Shown: piece by piece, positions 47,381 to 57,011 of the stretch | How the letters are laid out: each line of letters starts with the position of its first letter | How positions within the stretch are numbered: the first letter of the stretch is position 1 | Assembly: GCF_000967195.1 (NCBI RefSeq) | Contig: NZ_KQ033871.1 | Location: forward strand, 900,401-964,400 | Source of the DNA: Lactobacillus kullabergensis | GTDB lineage: Bacteria; Bacillota; Bacilli; Lactobacillales; Lactobacillaceae | Direction: 5' to 3' | DNA length: 64,000 nt | Position numbers and translations under genes: made by a program | Notes under the pieces: model-generated | What the model was told of the DNA's origin: nothing | The model's input: only the letters and a program-made list of their open reading frames with translations | Database searches by the model: none

Positions 47381-49069
47381 ATGGCTTTTGATGGTTTGTT
47401 TATACATAGCCTGCTAAATAATGTTAAACCAAAAATAGAAAGTGGCAGGCTTTCCAAAATTTATCAACCATTTGAACAAGATCTAGTGCTAACTTTTAGA
47501 AAAGACAGAAAAAATATACAATTGCTATTATCTGCCAATGCTCAGTATCCGCGTTTTTATATTACTGAGCAAACTATTGCTAATCCTGATAAGGCACCAA
47601 CTTTTGTTATGGTGTTACGTAAATATTTAGAAGGTTCAATTTTACAATCAATTGACCAGCTAGGAGTTGACCGTATCGTCAATTTTTATTTTAGTAATCG
47701 TAACGAACTTGGAGATCAAGTTCAGTTAGTCTTATCATTGGAGCTAATGGGAAGACATAGCAATGTTATTCTTTATGATCAGAAAAATGGACGTATAATT
47801 GATTTGCTCAAAAGAATTAATCCTGATGAAAATAGAGTGCGGTTGCTCTTACCCAAAGCTAAATATGAGTTACCTCCCCTTATATCTGGTATTGATGGTT
47901 TCAAGATGACGGAAACAGAGTTTAATAAAAGGGCTTTGAATTCTGATCCTGAAAAATTCGCCAGTCAGATTGGGGGACTTGATCGAGACGATCGTCAAGA
48001 ACTTGCAGGTTATTTGGAAGACGATTTTTCTTATTCATCTTTTAAAACTTTTATGGGTCAATTTAATAAAAAAGGTGCTTTTATTCTGAAAACGCCAAAT
48101 AATAAACGAAAAATTTTCCCTTATTTGCCTTACCATCTTAACCTGACTAAAGAAAGTTCTGATCCAGAGATTAATCATGCATTAGATAAATTTTATCAAT
48201 ATCAATCAAATCAGGATTGGGTCAGACAAAAGTCAAGTCAAATTGAACGTGTTGTAAAAAACGAGCATAAAAAATTAACCAAAAAAATAGTTAAGCTTCA
48301 AAAGCAATTGGACCAAGCTGAAAATTCTGAAGGGTATAGAATTAGAGGTGAAATTCTTAATGCAAATTTGTCCCAAGTTAAACCGGGAATGACTGAAATT
48401 GACCTGCCTAATTATTATGATAACAATCAACCACTAAAAATTAAGCTTGATGCGGCACTCTCCCCTGCACGAAATGGTCAAAAATATTTCACCAAGTATA
48501 AAAAGCTGCGCGATTCAATTAAACATGTTAAAGAACAAATAAAAATAGCTCAAGACAATTTAAATTATTTTGATACTATTCAAACCGCGATCGATAATGC
48601 TGAACCACAAGATATCGATCAAATTAACGAAGAATTAATGAATCAAGGCTACATTAAAAAACCCCAGAAACCTAAACGTAAAAAGAAAATCACTGAGAAA
48701 AACCTCAATAAATTTCGCATTTCATCTGGTAAAACTGTTTTAGTTGGTAAAAATAATTTACAAAATGATTGGCTCACCTTAAAAAAAGCTAATAAAACTG
48801 ATATTTGGTTCCATGTTAAAAATATTCCTGGTTCGCATGTTATCTTGCAATCTGATCAACCAACAGAAAAAGATATTTTAGAAACTGCGGAAATTGCGGC
48901 CTATTTTTCTAAAGCTAAAAATTCAGCTCATGTGCAGGTTGATTATGTGCAGGATAAAAGAGTAAAGAAACCTAATGGCGCGAAACCTGGTTTTGTAATT
49001 TATACTGGACAAAATTCAATTGAAGTAACTCCTGAAAAAGAAAGAGTATTAAGCAAAAGAATAAACTAA
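47381..49069 (+). CDS. rqcH: Rqc2 homologue RqcH (NFACT family; fibronectin-binding-protein-A-like)
   Basis: A 562-residue NFACT protein that recruits alanyl-tRNA to stalled 50S subunits and adds C-terminal alanine tails for degradation. The residues needed for tailing in B. subtilis, D97 and R98, are here at exactly 97-98 (GVDRIVNF). A coiled-coil spans about 275-410, and NFACT-R has TDIWFHVKNIPGSHVIL. It is often annotated as fibronectin-binding protein FbpA. Confidence 0.95.
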   Translation: MAFDGLFIHSLLNNVKPKIESGRLSKIYQPFEQDLVLTFRKDRKNIQLLLSANAQYPRFYITEQTIANPDKAPTFVMVLRKYLEGSILQSIDQLGVDRIVNFYFSNRNELGDQVQLVLSLELMGRHSNVILYDQKNGRIIDLLKRINPDENRVRLLLPKAKYELPPLISGIDGFKMTETEFNKRALNSDPEKFASQIGGLDRDDRQELAGYLEDDFSYSSFKTFMGQFNKKGAFILKTPNNKRKIFPYLPYHLNLTKESSDPEINHALDKFYQYQSNQDWVRQKSSQIERVVKNEHKKLTKKIVKLQKQLDQAENSEGYRIRGEILNANLSQVKPGMTEIDLPNYYDNNQPLKIKLDAALSPARNGQKYFTKYKKLRDSIKHVKEQIKIAQDNLNYFDTIQTAIDNAEPQDIDQINEELMNQGYIKKPQKPKRKKKITEKNLNKFRISSGKTVLVGKNNLQNDWLTLKKANKTDIWFHVKNIPGSHVILQSDQPTEKDILETAEIAAYFSKAKNSAHVQVDYVQDKRVKKPNGAKPGFVIYTGQNSIEVTPEKERVLSKRIN

Positions 49070-49099
49070 AAAACGAGGATGATTTGTTCATCCTCGTTT
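49067..49099. terminator. Bidirectional terminator between rqcH and carB
   Basis: AAACGAGGATGA pairs with TCATCCTCGTTT. The T-run is strong on the minus strand, so it mainly ends the carA-carB message. Confidence 0.9.
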
Positions 49100-49115
49100 C
49101 ATTTTCGCTTTATTA

Positions 49116-52100
49116 TCAAATTGGCTGTGTAGTTAACGCCAGCGATTCTAGAACACCCAAAATAAGTTCTGTGGTTTCGATACTTGAAAAAACAGGTATA
49201 TTCTGATTCAAAGCTTCATCACGTATTCTGGTAGCATCGTCACTAGCAGAATCGGATAAGTTAGTAATGTTAATCACCATATCAATTTTGTGTTGTCGTA
49301 TTTTATCTAACAGACTGTGAGAACCACGACTAATCTTGGAAACAATTCCTGTGGTTATTCCAGCTTCTGCTAAGCCATTAGCTGTACCTTCAGTAGCAAT
49401 TATTTTGAAACCCAGACGATAAAAACGTTGAGCCAATGACGTAACTTTTTCTTTGTCTTCATCACGAACAGAAATAAAAATTGTACCAAAGTTAGGTATT
49501 TTTATGCCACTGGCTTCATAGCCTTTGTATAAAGCTTTTGCAAGCTCAGTATCTCGCCCCATGACGGATCCAGATGACTTCATTTTTGAATCAAACGTAT
49601 TTTCACTTTGGTAATCAATATATGAGAAAACTGGCATTTTGACAAAAATAAAATTATTTGAATGCCATAAACCATTTTTACAACCTAAGTCAGGTAAGTT
49701 TTTGCCGATAAGCACTTCCGTTGCGCATTTGGCAATATCTTTTCCAATTGCCTTAGAAAGAAAAGCAATATTGTGACCAGCATATGGCTTAATTTGTAGT
49801 AAAAAGATTTTCTTTGCAACAATCAAAAAATGTAAGGTAAAAATCCCACGCATATTTATGCGTTTAACTAACTCAATAGCATATTCAGTAAGTAACTTTT
49901 TGCCTGTTTTTGTTAAATTTTGTGGCTTAAAAACAGCTATTGAATCTGACGCATGAGAACCTGTTTGTTCCAAATGCTCAATAATACCGGGAATTGTGAC
50001 ATTTTTACCATCTGAAATGGCAGTAATTTCGTATTTATTTCCTTCAATAAAATGAGATAAACTGACCTTGGATAATTGATTTTCCTTTAAATATTTCTTT
50101 AAAGCTGGCAAATCATAGACAACAGCAGATTTTTGCTTAACGCCCATATTATTAAATCCTCCAATGAGAATTGGAAATCCATGTTCATTGATAAAATTTT
50201 TTGCCTCTGTTTTATCAACTGTTGTTAAAAGTTTATTTTGACCTAAACTTTTTAATGGTTTAGTTAAAACCTGCTCAATCCGATCTTTCGGATTAATGTT
50301 TTTACTGCCTAATATATTTAAACCATTTTCTATTAGTTTTTTACATAAAGCATTCATTTCTTTGCCAGAGAACTGAACTAAAACATCTTTTATTTGCTCT
50401 TTTTTAGCAATATGTAAGATACTTTCAAGAGTTATAGGTTCTAAATAAACCTTATCTGCCCTTTTATAGCTAATTGCTACAGATTCATCGTTATTGGATA
50501 ATAAAACAGTGGCATAATTATTATTATGTAAAGTATCTATTGCATGACTAATCATGTAGTCAAATTCGCTTGTAACTGAAACTTGTGAAGGTAACATTCC
50601 GATCACAAGCACTTTTTTGGCTGCAGTTAGAGCTTGGCTTTCATCTTGAACTCCATATGAACCATAATATGCCTCAACCAACGGCTTAATTGTTCCCGCG
50701 GATCCATCTATTTGCTGATAAGCCGGCTTCAAATGTAATTTTATAAGCTTCTTTTCGATCGCATTAATATCAGTATCAGAAAGATCAGAAATTAACGCGT
50801 TGCGAAATCCCCTCTTTTTCGCTTCAATCAATAATTCATCTGTTAGATTTCCAGCTGCTAATTTTTGTCCTATTTCCACAATATGTGCCAATTTTTGAAA
50901 ATAAACTGGATGAATATGAACAATTCTTTGCAGATTATGATAACTGAAACCCTTAGATATTGCGGCTAAAAGCTTAATTAGATGTGACTCATCGGGATGC
51001 TCTAGATCATTTGCTATTTCGCTTTTTTCTTTCCCTTTTTCAGTTTTAAAAATCTTGAGTGACATTTTTAGGTTAACTGTTGATGCAAGACCTTTTAAAA
51101 AAGCAGATTCAAAATTCGTTCCTATTCCGATAGCTTCACCACTGGCTTGCATTTTAGCACCTAATAAATAATGGTTGCTGCCGGATTGTGTTAATGACCA
51201 GAAAGGCATTCTAACTGCAACTTTATCTAAGGTTGGCTCAACAGCAGCATTGAGACCTGATAAGGGATCTGTTATTTCATCCAAACGGTAGCCGATGGCG
51301 ACTTTACATACAATATAACCTAAGCTGTACAATCCCACTCTTTTTGACCAAATTGCACTGCGTGTTAACCTGGGTTTTATTGATAAAATTTTTACAGAAA
51401 ATTTTGTTCCCTCATGTTTGACAGCAAAATGAATATTTAATATTCCAACGATTTTTAATTTGTTGGCAATTACTTTAGCAGTTGCACGAATTTTCTGTAC
51501 CTGGTCGTTGTTTAGCGTTAAAGCTGGCATTACTGTAGCAGAATCTCCTGCATTAATAGCAACGGACTCAACAGTATCAGCTAAATTGGTAAAGAGTATA
51601 TTTCCAGAGCTGTCACGAATTATGTTTGCAATGACTTCTTCCCAAGAGGAAAGATCTTCAGACAAATGATAATTGCCAAAGGAAAAACTTTCTGATTGTC
51701 TTTCTTTTGTTAGATACTCGTTCAAATCAGAAACGTTGTCAAAAATAATTTGTGTATTTTTGGCTGAAGTATTTTCTTTAATAAGCATTACTGGAAACTG
51801 AACTTTTTCAGATAGCTGTTTCTGAATATCAACAGCACTAAAATCAGTTAAATTCCAATATTTATTAGCCTCAATTTGATTTTCAGCCAAAAAAGTATTC
51901 ATTTTTTGATGATTATCCATTGTGAGAGTTTGCTTGTTCAAGGTCAGCAATCTAACTCCCATTTTTTGCAATATACCATCCTGAACTAGTTCTCGTGTAA
52001 CTTTTAAGCCTGTAGTTGAGCCATAAGCAGAAATAATAGCACTTGGTTCTTCCATGCGAATTATTCTTTTTAGAAATTCAAGTGTCATTGGTTCAAGATA

Positions 52101-52292
52101 AACAGTTAGCCCAGATTTTTTGTCAGTAGAAATAGTTGCAGGATTGGGATTAACTAAAACAACTTGAATATCTTCTTCAGAAAGTGCTTGAATTGCATCT
52201 TCAACTAGTAAATCAGTTTCAGATACTTTACCAACCAAGGTTGGGCCAGATCCAATGATTAAAACTTTATCTAAGTCATTCTCTAAAGGCAT
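49116..52292 (-). CDS. carB: CarB-like protein, degenerate carbamoyl-phosphate synthetase large subunit
   Basis: A 1,058-residue protein of full CarB length. The opening VLIIGSGP and NPNPATISTD are kept, but both ATP-grasp halves lack key residues. The N-half glycine loop is replaced by IKENTSAKNT (171-180), and the metal-binding Glu and Asn of ExNPR are S304 and K306. In the C-half the loop is GGFNNMGVKQ (711-720) and the ligands are Q833 and K835 (LLQIKP). GQxAEFDYAGTQ is replaced by GKVSETDLLVED. The C-terminal MGS domain with ATEGTA (966-971) is well kept. The frame is open throughout, so this is not a decaying pseudogene. A catalytic role is doubtful. Confidence 0.9.
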   Translation of the reverse strand: MPLENDLDKVLIIGSGPTLVGKVSETDLLVEDAIQALSEEDIQVVLVNPNPATISTDKKSGLTVYLEPMTLEFLKRIIRMEEPSAIISAYGSTTGLKVTRELVQDGILQKMGVRLLTLNKQTLTMDNHQKMNTFLAENQIEANKYWNLTDFSAVDIQKQLSEKVQFPVMLIKENTSAKNTQIIFDNVSDLNEYLTKERQSESFSFGNYHLSEDLSSWEEVIANIIRDSSGNILFTNLADTVESVAINAGDSATVMPALTLNNDQVQKIRATAKVIANKLKIVGILNIHFAVKHEGTKFSVKILSIKPRLTRSAIWSKRVGLYSLGYIVCKVAIGYRLDEITDPLSGLNAAVEPTLDKVAVRMPFWSLTQSGSNHYLLGAKMQASGEAIGIGTNFESAFLKGLASTVNLKMSLKIFKTEKGKEKSEIANDLEHPDESHLIKLLAAISKGFSYHNLQRIVHIHPVYFQKLAHIVEIGQKLAAGNLTDELLIEAKKRGFRNALISDLSDTDINAIEKKLIKLHLKPAYQQIDGSAGTIKPLVEAYYGSYGVQDESQALTAAKKVLVIGMLPSQVSVTSEFDYMISHAIDTLHNNNYATVLLSNNDESVAISYKRADKVYLEPITLESILHIAKKEQIKDVLVQFSGKEMNALCKKLIENGLNILGSKNINPKDRIEQVLTKPLKSLGQNKLLTTVDKTEAKNFINEHGFPILIGGFNNMGVKQKSAVVYDLPALKKYLKENQLSKVSLSHFIEGNKYEITAISDGKNVTIPGIIEHLEQTGSHASDSIAVFKPQNLTKTGKKLLTEYAIELVKRINMRGIFTLHFLIVAKKIFLLQIKPYAGHNIAFLSKAIGKDIAKCATEVLIGKNLPDLGCKNGLWHSNNFIFVKMPVFSYIDYQSENTFDSKMKSSGSVMGRDTELAKALYKGYEASGIKIPNFGTIFISVRDEDKEKVTSLAQRFYRLGFKIIATEGTANGLAEAGITTGIVSKISRGSHSLLDKIRQHKIDMVINITNLSDSASDDATRIRDEALNQNIPVFSSIETTELILGVLESLALTTQPI

Positions 52293-52295
52293 TTT

Positions 52296-53351
52296 TTACA
52301 CCATCATCTTTACAAAACTATCAAAAATAGGAAGAGCATCAAGACTTCCAGGAGCACCCTCAGCATTAAAAGCTGTACCAATTACCTTATTGGCTTTATT
52401 ACTGTAACCAGCTAATAACTCACTGTGGAGATCGTATAATTCTTTTTCCATTTCAAATTGAACGCTGTTTGGCAACACTAATTGATCTATATTCATCGCC
52501 ACTTGCCAAATCACATTCGTATTTTGGTCAATAATTGGATAATTAATGCCATTATATGATTGAGGTAAAGCAACTAATTCAAAATTAAGAAATTCACTTA
52601 AGGCTAAAAAGCCCAGACCAATTCCCCAAAGAGGAATTTTTCTATAAAAAGCTGCCAGAATAGGATTAAGATTCTCTTTGAGTTCGTCTACTTTTCCTGG
52701 GCCACCAGAAATAATAATTCCTTGCGGTCGCAAATTTTTAATATCAGGTACTGACACGTTATAAGGTAAAACAGTAGCGTTGACTTTTCGTAAAGACAAT
52801 TCTCTAAGCATAGAATGCTTTAATCCCAGATCGATAATAGCTACAGTTTTACCGACGTTAGGTACCGCATAGGCATTTTTAGTTGAAACAGCAGCAGACT
52901 TGTTTTTAGGCAGAACTAAAGCTTTGATTTGATCAAAAGCATGTTCGTCGTTTGTATCCATGATTGAGGCTTTTATGGTTTTCTCTTTATTTAAAAGATG
53001 AACTAAAGCCCTGGTGTCAACGTTATAAATAGCCGGTATGTTTTTTTCCTTTAAAAAGGAAGCTAAATCTTGAAAGTTATTACTATCTGAAATATTTTGT
53101 GCTACATCATTTGCAATAATTCCTTTTACAGTTGGATTAATACTTTCATAATCTATTGCGTTAATGCCATTGCCACCAATCATAGGAGCAGTAAAAACTA
53201 AAATTTTACCTGTGTTTGTTGGATCAGTTAAAGCTTCCTGATAACCAAAATTACCAGTTTGAATAGCTAATTCACCTGTAGAAATTATTGAAGCTCCCAA
53301 TCCCTCTCCCGGAAATGATTGACCATTTTCCAGAATTAAATATCGTTTCAT
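52296..53351 (-). CDS. carA: CarA-like protein, degenerate carbamoyl-phosphate synthetase small subunit
   Basis: A 351-residue protein of normal CarA length. The N-terminal domain is well kept (TGNFGYQEALTDPTNTGKI, VDTRALV), and a class I glutamine-amidotransferase fold follows. The catalytic Cys of GICLGHQ is Gly245 (GIGLGFL), and the catalytic His of YHPE is Asn329 (FNAE); Glu331 remains. HRGxNHPV is SYNGINYPI. It cannot work as a normal glutaminase. It begins immediately after the rluD stop and lies three bases before carB. Confidence 0.9.
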   Translation of the reverse strand: MKRYLILENGQSFPGEGLGASIISTGELAIQTGNFGYQEALTDPTNTGKILVFTAPMIGGNGINAIDYESINPTVKGIIANDVAQNISDSNNFQDLASFLKEKNIPAIYNVDTRALVHLLNKEKTIKASIMDTNDEHAFDQIKALVLPKNKSAAVSTKNAYAVPNVGKTVAIIDLGLKHSMLRELSLRKVNATVLPYNVSVPDIKNLRPQGIIISGGPGKVDELKENLNPILAAFYRKIPLWGIGLGFLALSEFLNFELVALPQSYNGINYPIIDQNTNVIWQVAMNIDQLVLPNSVQFEMEKELYDLHSELLAGYSNKANKVIGTAFNAEGAPGSLDALPIFDSFVKMMV

Positions 53352-54263
53352 TTAATCACTTTTTTCTCTTAAGTCAGCCAATTGTTGCAAAAAAATTTGT
53401 GGAGGCTGCACTTCAAATTCCAGCCACTTGCCTGAATGTGGTTGTTCGAATCCCAAAACCTGAGCATGCAAAAACTGACCATTACCATTTAAGGTATGAT
53501 GTGGCCCGTACAATGGATCCCCTGCAATCGGATGTCCAATATACGCTAGGTGCACCCTAATTTGATGTGTACGCCCTGTTTCAAGCTGACATTTTATTAA
53601 ACTATATTTTGGGAACTGTTCTAGAACAGTAAAATGAGTGACTGCATCTTTACCGTTTTCGACTACAGCCATTTTTTTACGATTATAATGATCTCGACCA
53701 ATCGGAGCTTCTATTGTTCCAGATTTTTCAGAAAAATTCCCGTGGACTATTGCTAAATAAAGTCTTTTATTTGTTTTTTGTGCTAATTGTGTCTCTAAGC
53801 TTTCACGCGCAAAAGCGTTTTTGGCCACCATCAATAAACCAGATGTGTCTTTATCAATTCGATGCACAATTCCCGGCCGAAAGCCTTCAGGACTTTCGGC
53901 TAAATTTTTTGTATGAAACAGCAAAGCATTGACAAGAGTGTGATCTGGATGTCCAGCAGCCGGATGAACTACCATACCTTGAGGTTTGTTAACAACTATT
54001 ACATCTTGATCTTCATATATAATATCAAGAGGTATATCTTCTGGAACTACTGCCAAAGGTTTTAATTTCGGTACATTAACTGAAATTAAATCATTTTTTT
54101 GTACCTTATAAGAAGTTTTAACTGCTCTGCTATTGACTAAAATATTTTTATCTTGCACTAATTCTTGGATCCTTGAGCGCGATAAGGATGGAATTTTAGT
54201 TGCAAGCACTTTATCGATTCTACCTTTTTCCTCCTGAATTACGAATTGATATTTATCAGGCAT
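53352..54263 (-). CDS. rluD: 23S rRNA pseudouridine synthase, RluD family
   Basis: A 303-residue synthase with an N-terminal S4 domain (about 12-70) and the catalytic motif HRIDKDTSGLLM with Asp137. It modifies 23S rRNA (helix 69 positions in E. coli RluD). The start is taken as ATG 54263, which overlaps the lspA stop; the longer frame from 54284 lies wholly within lspA. The lspA-rluD pairing is standard in Firmicutes. Confidence 0.93.
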   Translation of the reverse strand: MPDKYQFVIQEEKGRIDKVLATKIPSLSRSRIQELVQDKNILVNSRAVKTSYKVQKNDLISVNVPKLKPLAVVPEDIPLDIIYEDQDVIVVNKPQGMVVHPAAGHPDHTLVNALLFHTKNLAESPEGFRPGIVHRIDKDTSGLLMVAKNAFARESLETQLAQKTNKRLYLAIVHGNFSEKSGTIEAPIGRDHYNRKKMAVVENGKDAVTHFTVLEQFPKYSLIKCQLETGRTHQIRVHLAYIGHPIAGDPLYGPHHTLNGNGQFLHAQVLGFEQPHSGKWLEFEVQPPQIFLQQLADLREKSD

Positions 54264-54720
54264 TATTTTTTTCGCTTTCATCAAAAAACAGAAGATAAAT
54301 AAAAACTAATATTATCCCTACTGTTATTGCAGAATCGGCAATGTTAAAAATATTGAACTGAATAAAATCGACTTGGATCATATCAATGACGTACTTTAGA
54401 TGAATCCTGTCAATTAAATTACCTATTATTCCCCCAAGAACCAATGCAACTCCAGTACTGAAAAGCTTGCTATGGAATTTTTTAATAAACAGATAATATA
54501 AACATACTATGATGGCTATAATGCTAATTAGATAAAAAAGTCCCATTTGACCCGGAAGAATGTTCCAAGCAGCACCTTCGTTTTGCACGTAGGTAAATGA
54601 AAAAATATGAGGAAGAACCTGGTGTGATTCCCCCAGTTTATAGTTACCAGCAATAAAAGACTTTAAAGTCTGATCGGAGATCACTATTAATAACGAAATA
54701 ATTAAATATAAAAATTGCAT
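54256..54720 (-). CDS. lspA: Lipoprotein signal peptidase
   Basis: A 154-residue membrane aspartyl peptidase that cuts prolipoproteins ahead of the lipidated Cys. Four membrane segments are visible. Catalytic aspartates are D113 (YVIDMI) and D129 (FNIADSAIT); GGIIGNLIDR (97-105 region) is the family mark. It starts eight bases after the fhs stop. Confidence 0.96.
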   Translation of the reverse strand: MQFLYLIISLLIVISDQTLKSFIAGNYKLGESHQVLPHIFSFTYVQNEGAAWNILPGQMGLFYLISIIAIIVCLYYLFIKKFHSKLFSTGVALVLGGIIGNLIDRIHLKYVIDMIQVDFIQFNIFNIADSAITVGIILVFIYLLFFDESEKNNA

Positions 54721-54728
54721 TGCTACTT

Positions 54729-56405
54729 TTAAAATAAGCCACTAATTTTGCCGTTGTTATCAACATCAATATCTAATGCAGCAGGATGCTTAGGTAACCC
54801 AGGCATGTCTAAAACATGCCCGGTGGTTATGACAATGAAGCCTGCTCCATTTTTCAAACTGGCACCTTTAACATGCAAGGTAAAATCATTTGGAGCACCT
54901 AACAATTTTTGATTATCAGTGAATGAATATTGTGTCTTGGCAATAATTACAGGCAACTTATCCTTCCCCATTTTTTCCAGTTCTTGAATATCTTTTTCCG
55001 CTTTTTCACTATATTCTACTCGTGCGGCATGATATATTTTTTGCGCAACTTTTGCAATTTTAGTTTTAACGTCATCATCTTTTTGGTAAGTCGGAATAAG
55101 ATGACCACTTTGAGAATTTGCCAAATCAAGGACTGCTTTTGCTGCTTCTATGCCACCTTTTGATCCCTGTTCATGATAATCTACCACAACAGAGTCAATT
55201 CCTTGTTCTTTAATCAGTTTCTGTAAAAGATTAAGTTCATTTTCAGAGTCTGTAGTGAAGTGATTAATCAAAACAATAACTGGAAGACCATAATTACGCA
55301 TATTATTCATATGTCTCTTGAGATTTTCAAAACCGTCGCGTAAAGCAGACAGATTTTCTTTACTTAAGTTCTCAGTAGTCCCTTCAGCTTGATATTTCAA
55401 GGCACGGACAGTAGCTACAACTACACTGGCATCTGGTTTTTTATCGAGATGTTCAGAAACAAAGTCCATGAATTTCTGACCACCCAGATCACTACCAAAT
55501 CCGGCTTCAGTCAATACGTAATCGCTTAGGTGTAAAGCTAAATTTGTTGCCATGACTGTGTTTGCACCATGAGCAATATTGGCAAATGGGCCACCATGCA
55601 CTAAAGCAGGAGTATGCTCAATAGTTTGTACAAGGTTGGGCTTCAAAGCATTGGAAAGAAGAGCCGCAATTGCACCTTCAAACCCAAGATCCTCAACGAA
55701 AACAGGCTGGTCATCAATAGTATAGCCAACGAGCATTAATCCAATTCTCTTTTTTAAATCATCGATGTCAGTCGACAAGCAGAGGATTGCCATTAATTCG
55801 TTGGCAACAGTAATGGCGAAACTAGACTTATGTTCAACACCATTAAACTTTGAGCCTTGACCAACGGTAATATTTCTTAAACTGCGATCGTTTACATCAA
55901 TTCCGCGCTTTAAAAGGATTCTATCCGGATCTAATTTAAGTTCATTTCCCTGATAGATATAATTGTCTACTAATGCTGCTAAAGTATCAATTGCGGCGGT
56001 TAAAGCATGCATATCTCCAGTAAAATGGAGATTAATATCTTCCATTGGAATTACTTGTGCCTGACCTCCTCCAGTTGCTCCGCCCTTTAAGCCAAAAACT
56101 GGCCCCATTGACGGTTCTCTTAAAGCAATCATGGTCTTTTGATGTAACTGATTGTTTATGGCATCTCCTAAGCCAATCGTCATAGTTGACTTGCCTTCCC
56201 CAGCAGGAGTAGGTGAAATAGAGGTAACCAAAATAAGTTTACCAAGGTGTTGGTTTGCCATGGTACGTTTTATTGCCTGCCAGTTAATTTTAGCCTTGTC
56301 GTTACCATAAGGTTCAATGTCAGTATAACTTAAGCCAACTTTTGCGGCTATTTCATTAATAGGTAATGCGTGAGCTTCTTGTGCAATTTGAATATCTGAT
56401 TTCAT
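54729..56405 (-). CDS. fhs: Formate-tetrahydrofolate ligase
   Basis: A 558-residue enzyme that makes 10-formyl-THF from formate and ATP. The P-loop [16 protein letters not shown] lies near 66-81, [20 protein letters not shown] binds substrate, and length is normal. It appears to head an fhs-lspA-rluD-carA-carB cluster with very short gaps. The upstream region has an extended -10 (TTTGTTATAAT on the minus strand). Confidence 0.96.
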   Translation of the reverse strand: MKSDIQIAQEAHALPINEIAAKVGLSYTDIEPYGNDKAKINWQAIKRTMANQHLGKLILVTSISPTPAGEGKSTMTIGLGDAINNQLHQKTMIALREPSMGPVFGLKGGATGGGQAQVIPMEDINLHFTGDMHALTAAIDTLAALVDNYIYQGNELKLDPDRILLKRGIDVNDRSLRNITVGQGSKFNGVEHKSSFAITVANELMAILCLSTDIDDLKKRIGLMLVGYTIDDQPVFVEDLGFEGAIAALLSNALKPNLVQTIEHTPALVHGGPFANIAHGANTVMATNLALHLSDYVLTEAGFGSDLGGQKFMDFVSEHLDKKPDASVVVATVRALKYQAEGTTENLSKENLSALRDGFENLKRHMNNMRNYGLPVIVLINHFTTDSENELNLLQKLIKEQGIDSVVVDYHEQGSKGGIEAAKAVLDLANSQSGHLIPTYQKDDDVKTKIAKVAQKIYHAARVEYSEKAEKDIQELEKMGKDKLPVIIAKTQYSFTDNQKLLGAPNDFTLHVKGASLKNGAGFIVITTGHVLDMPGLPKHPAALDIDVDNNGKISGLF

Positions 56406-56597
56406 TGCGCATGCCTCTTTCTATAAATGTAAATTCATAAATCTAACTCTTCATTTTAAATAATATCCTTTTCATATTAGAATTTAGGTCCCACCTTTTG
56501 TTTAATCAATTGTCATTATAACAAATATTGATCAATTTTTATGCATTGCCAGTCACAAATTAAGAATTACGCTAAATTTATTTTTTAACTGACATAA

Positions 56598-56664
56598 AAA
56601 ACAGGCAGAGATGATGTGAACCCTAAAATAGGACAAATTTGGGTGTCACTTCAAGAACTACCTG
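56598..56664 (-). terminator. Long terminator hairpin after the EbsA-like gene
   Basis: On the minus strand GCAGGTAG pairs with CTGCCTG at the base, with an inner stem of GTGA-ACCC against GGGT-TCAC and AAAT against ATTT, followed by T6. The 5' arm contains the TAG stop codon. Confidence 0.75.
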
Positions 56665-56999
56665 CTTTTCTTTTCAAATCTTAATAAGTAATACTGACCA
56701 AATTCAGCAATTTTGATTTTATAAATTTTTAGCAGCTGCCAGTCCAAAATAATTGTTGGTTCAGATGTCAATTTTGCTTTGGCACGAAATGGCAACTTAA
56801 ATATTTCGTTGGTCCAATATGAATTAAAGTAAGTATGAACTAATAATATCAAGAAAAGCAAGGCGCAAATTAAAGCCGGCCAGTTGAAAACTTTTGTACT
56901 TTCATATAAGAAAATAAGACATAAAAAAAGAACTATTAATACCCAGCTAAAATAAATTAATCCACTGCGACCTAAAATAATGAAATGTTTTTTTCTCAT
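56658..56999 (-). CDS. EbsA-family-like membrane protein
   Basis: A 113-residue protein with two membrane segments (about 14-32 and 40-58) and a C-terminal soluble part of about 50 residues. Size and layout resemble the EbsA family (named from an enterococcal aggregation-substance locus), whose molecular function is unknown. Assignment is by pattern only. It lies 12 bases after the phosphoesterase gene with AAAGGAG before the start. Confidence 0.6.
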   Translation of the reverse strand: MRKKHFIILGRSGLIYFSWVLIVLFLCLIFLYESTKVFNWPALICALLFLILLVHTYFNSYWTNEIFKLPFRAKAKLTSEPTIILDWQLLKIYKIKIAEFGQYYLLRFEKKSR

Positions 57000-57011
57000 A
57001 AAGGCTCCTTT

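Noticed and set aside
56406..56560. T-box or THF riboswitch before fhs (AAGGTGGGACC)
   Set aside because: The transcript would begin only about 25 bases before this string. There is no specifier stem, no antiterminator pairing and no THF-aptamer core.
56598..56664. Insertion sequence remnant (GTGAACCC and GGGTGTCAC resembling IS3-family ends)
   Set aside because: The two halves form one continuous terminator stem that starts at the EbsA-like stop codon and ends in T6. There is no transposase and no target duplication.
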